64,000 bases of DNA from Niastella vici (GTDB lineage Bacteria; Bacteroidota; Bacteroidia; Chitinophagales; Chitinophagaceae): the NCBI RefSeq assembly GCF_002077945.1, contig NZ_LVYD01000043.1, positions 124,001 to 188,000 on the forward strand, in the 5' to 3' direction. Shown here piece by piece: positions 63,727-64,000 of the stretch. Position 1 is the stretch's first letter; the number at the start of each line of letters is the position of its first letter. Made by a program: the position numbers and the translations under genes. A model generated the notes under the pieces. That model was not told the DNA's origin, made no database searches, and saw only the letters and a list, made by a program, of their open reading frames with translations.

Positions 63727-64000
63727 CTACTGAGAAATTTTGTTTATACGGTAATAGCCTTCTTTATCTGAACCAATACGCTCCAGTAATCCCAGCTTTT
63801 TCAAAACAGTAATATTTCGTTCTATTGTCCTGGTAGTAGTGTTAAGAACCTCCGCCATTGTTTTAATGGTAGATTCCGGAAAATTATTAAGCCGTTGTAA
63901 AATGTAATACTGGTTCTCATTCAACTTATCTTTTACAGATGTAATCCATTCTTTAAAATCAACGAGCCTGTAAAGCATAGCAGTAAAGAACCCTCCCATT
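63727..64000 (-). CDS. C-terminal part of a winged-helix regulator (cut by window edge)
   Basis: The 3' end of a gene that continues beyond the window. The visible part has GGFFTAMLYRL followed by a winged helix-turn-helix: NQYYILQRLNNFPESTIKTM, then AEVLNTTTRTIERNITVLKK and LGLLERIGSDKEGYYRI. This resembles the C-terminus of AlbA_2/RecG-like ATP-binding DNA-binding proteins. The start and the main domain lie outside the window, so this is a partial gene and the assignment is tentative. Confidence 0.6.
   Translation of the reverse strand, partial: MGGFFTAMLYRLVDFKEWITSVKDKLNENQYYILQRLNNFPESTIKTMAEVLNTTTRTIERNITVLKKLGLLERIGSDKEGYYRINKISQ

Overview
The window looks like chromosome of a Bacteroidota bacterium, most likely a Chitinophagaceae-type soil glycan degrader. 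It carries four complete sets of FecI-type ECF sigma factor, FecR anti-sigma, SusC with an N-terminal STN signalling domain, and SusD. Other phylum markers are a type IX secretion tail on a pectate lyase, DUF5117/DUF4953-type zinc metalloproteases, an RteC-domain protein, and exact TAnnTTTG promoter -7 boxes. Genus is inference. I saw no tRNA, rRNA, CRISPR array or intact mobile element.

Layout. 1-1254: small doubtful ORF, an A/T-rich 42-bp tandem array and a truncated sugar O-acetyltransferase remnant. 1255-1947: Asp/Glu racemase-family protein. 1998-8802: locus 1, sigma-FecR-SusC-SusD with no enzyme genes. 9426-10769: RteC-domain protein and a YicG/TRIC-like membrane protein, among short repeated hairpins. 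10967-24402: locus 2, two close metalloprotease paralogues flanking sigma-FecR-SusC-SusD, then a TlpA-like thioredoxin; no glycosidase, so peptide or protein use is plausible. 24588-27244: decayed stretch with an Lrp/AsnC fragment and a phosphoenolpyruvate synthase gene broken near its 5' end by a stop codon and a frameshift. 27590-40909: locus 3, sigma-FecR-SusC-SusD, a clan GH-A glycosidase, a GH97 and a 1007-residue two-part protein with a GH105-like C-terminal half, probably for an acidic (pectic or rhamnogalacturonan-like) glycan. 41085-47875: two-component system, double-spondin lipoprotein, tiny Cys/His-rich secreted protein, secreted PL1 pectate lyase and a ZU5-like lipoprotein. 48095-57517: locus 4, sigma-FecR-SusC-SusD-SusE-like-GH76, an alpha-mannan type locus. 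57520-64000: large secreted protein, Tat-exported GMC oxidoreductase, aldo/keto reductase, AraC-type regulator, and the C-terminal end of a winged-helix protein cut by the window edge.

How the parts work together. In each Sus locus the SusC STN domain should report substrate binding to FecR in the inner membrane, which frees the cognate sigma factor to transcribe susC-susD and the downstream enzymes. SusD (with the SusE-like protein in locus 4) captures ligand at the surface, SusC imports it with TonB energy, and periplasmic enzymes finish degradation.

The least-explained material is non-coding: a 12-nt-loop hairpin element present in about six copies (9351, 10036, 10115, 13493, 24574, 27400), a 41-bp block found twice (9233, 24470), two inverted-repeat elements with a similar loop directly behind two susD genes (20634, 54981), a hairpin at every fecR-susC junction plus one in every susC 5' end, and a shared leader before a metalloprotease gene and a fecR gene. 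The N-terminal ~650 residues of the 37886-40909 protein are the best candidate for an undescribed enzyme.
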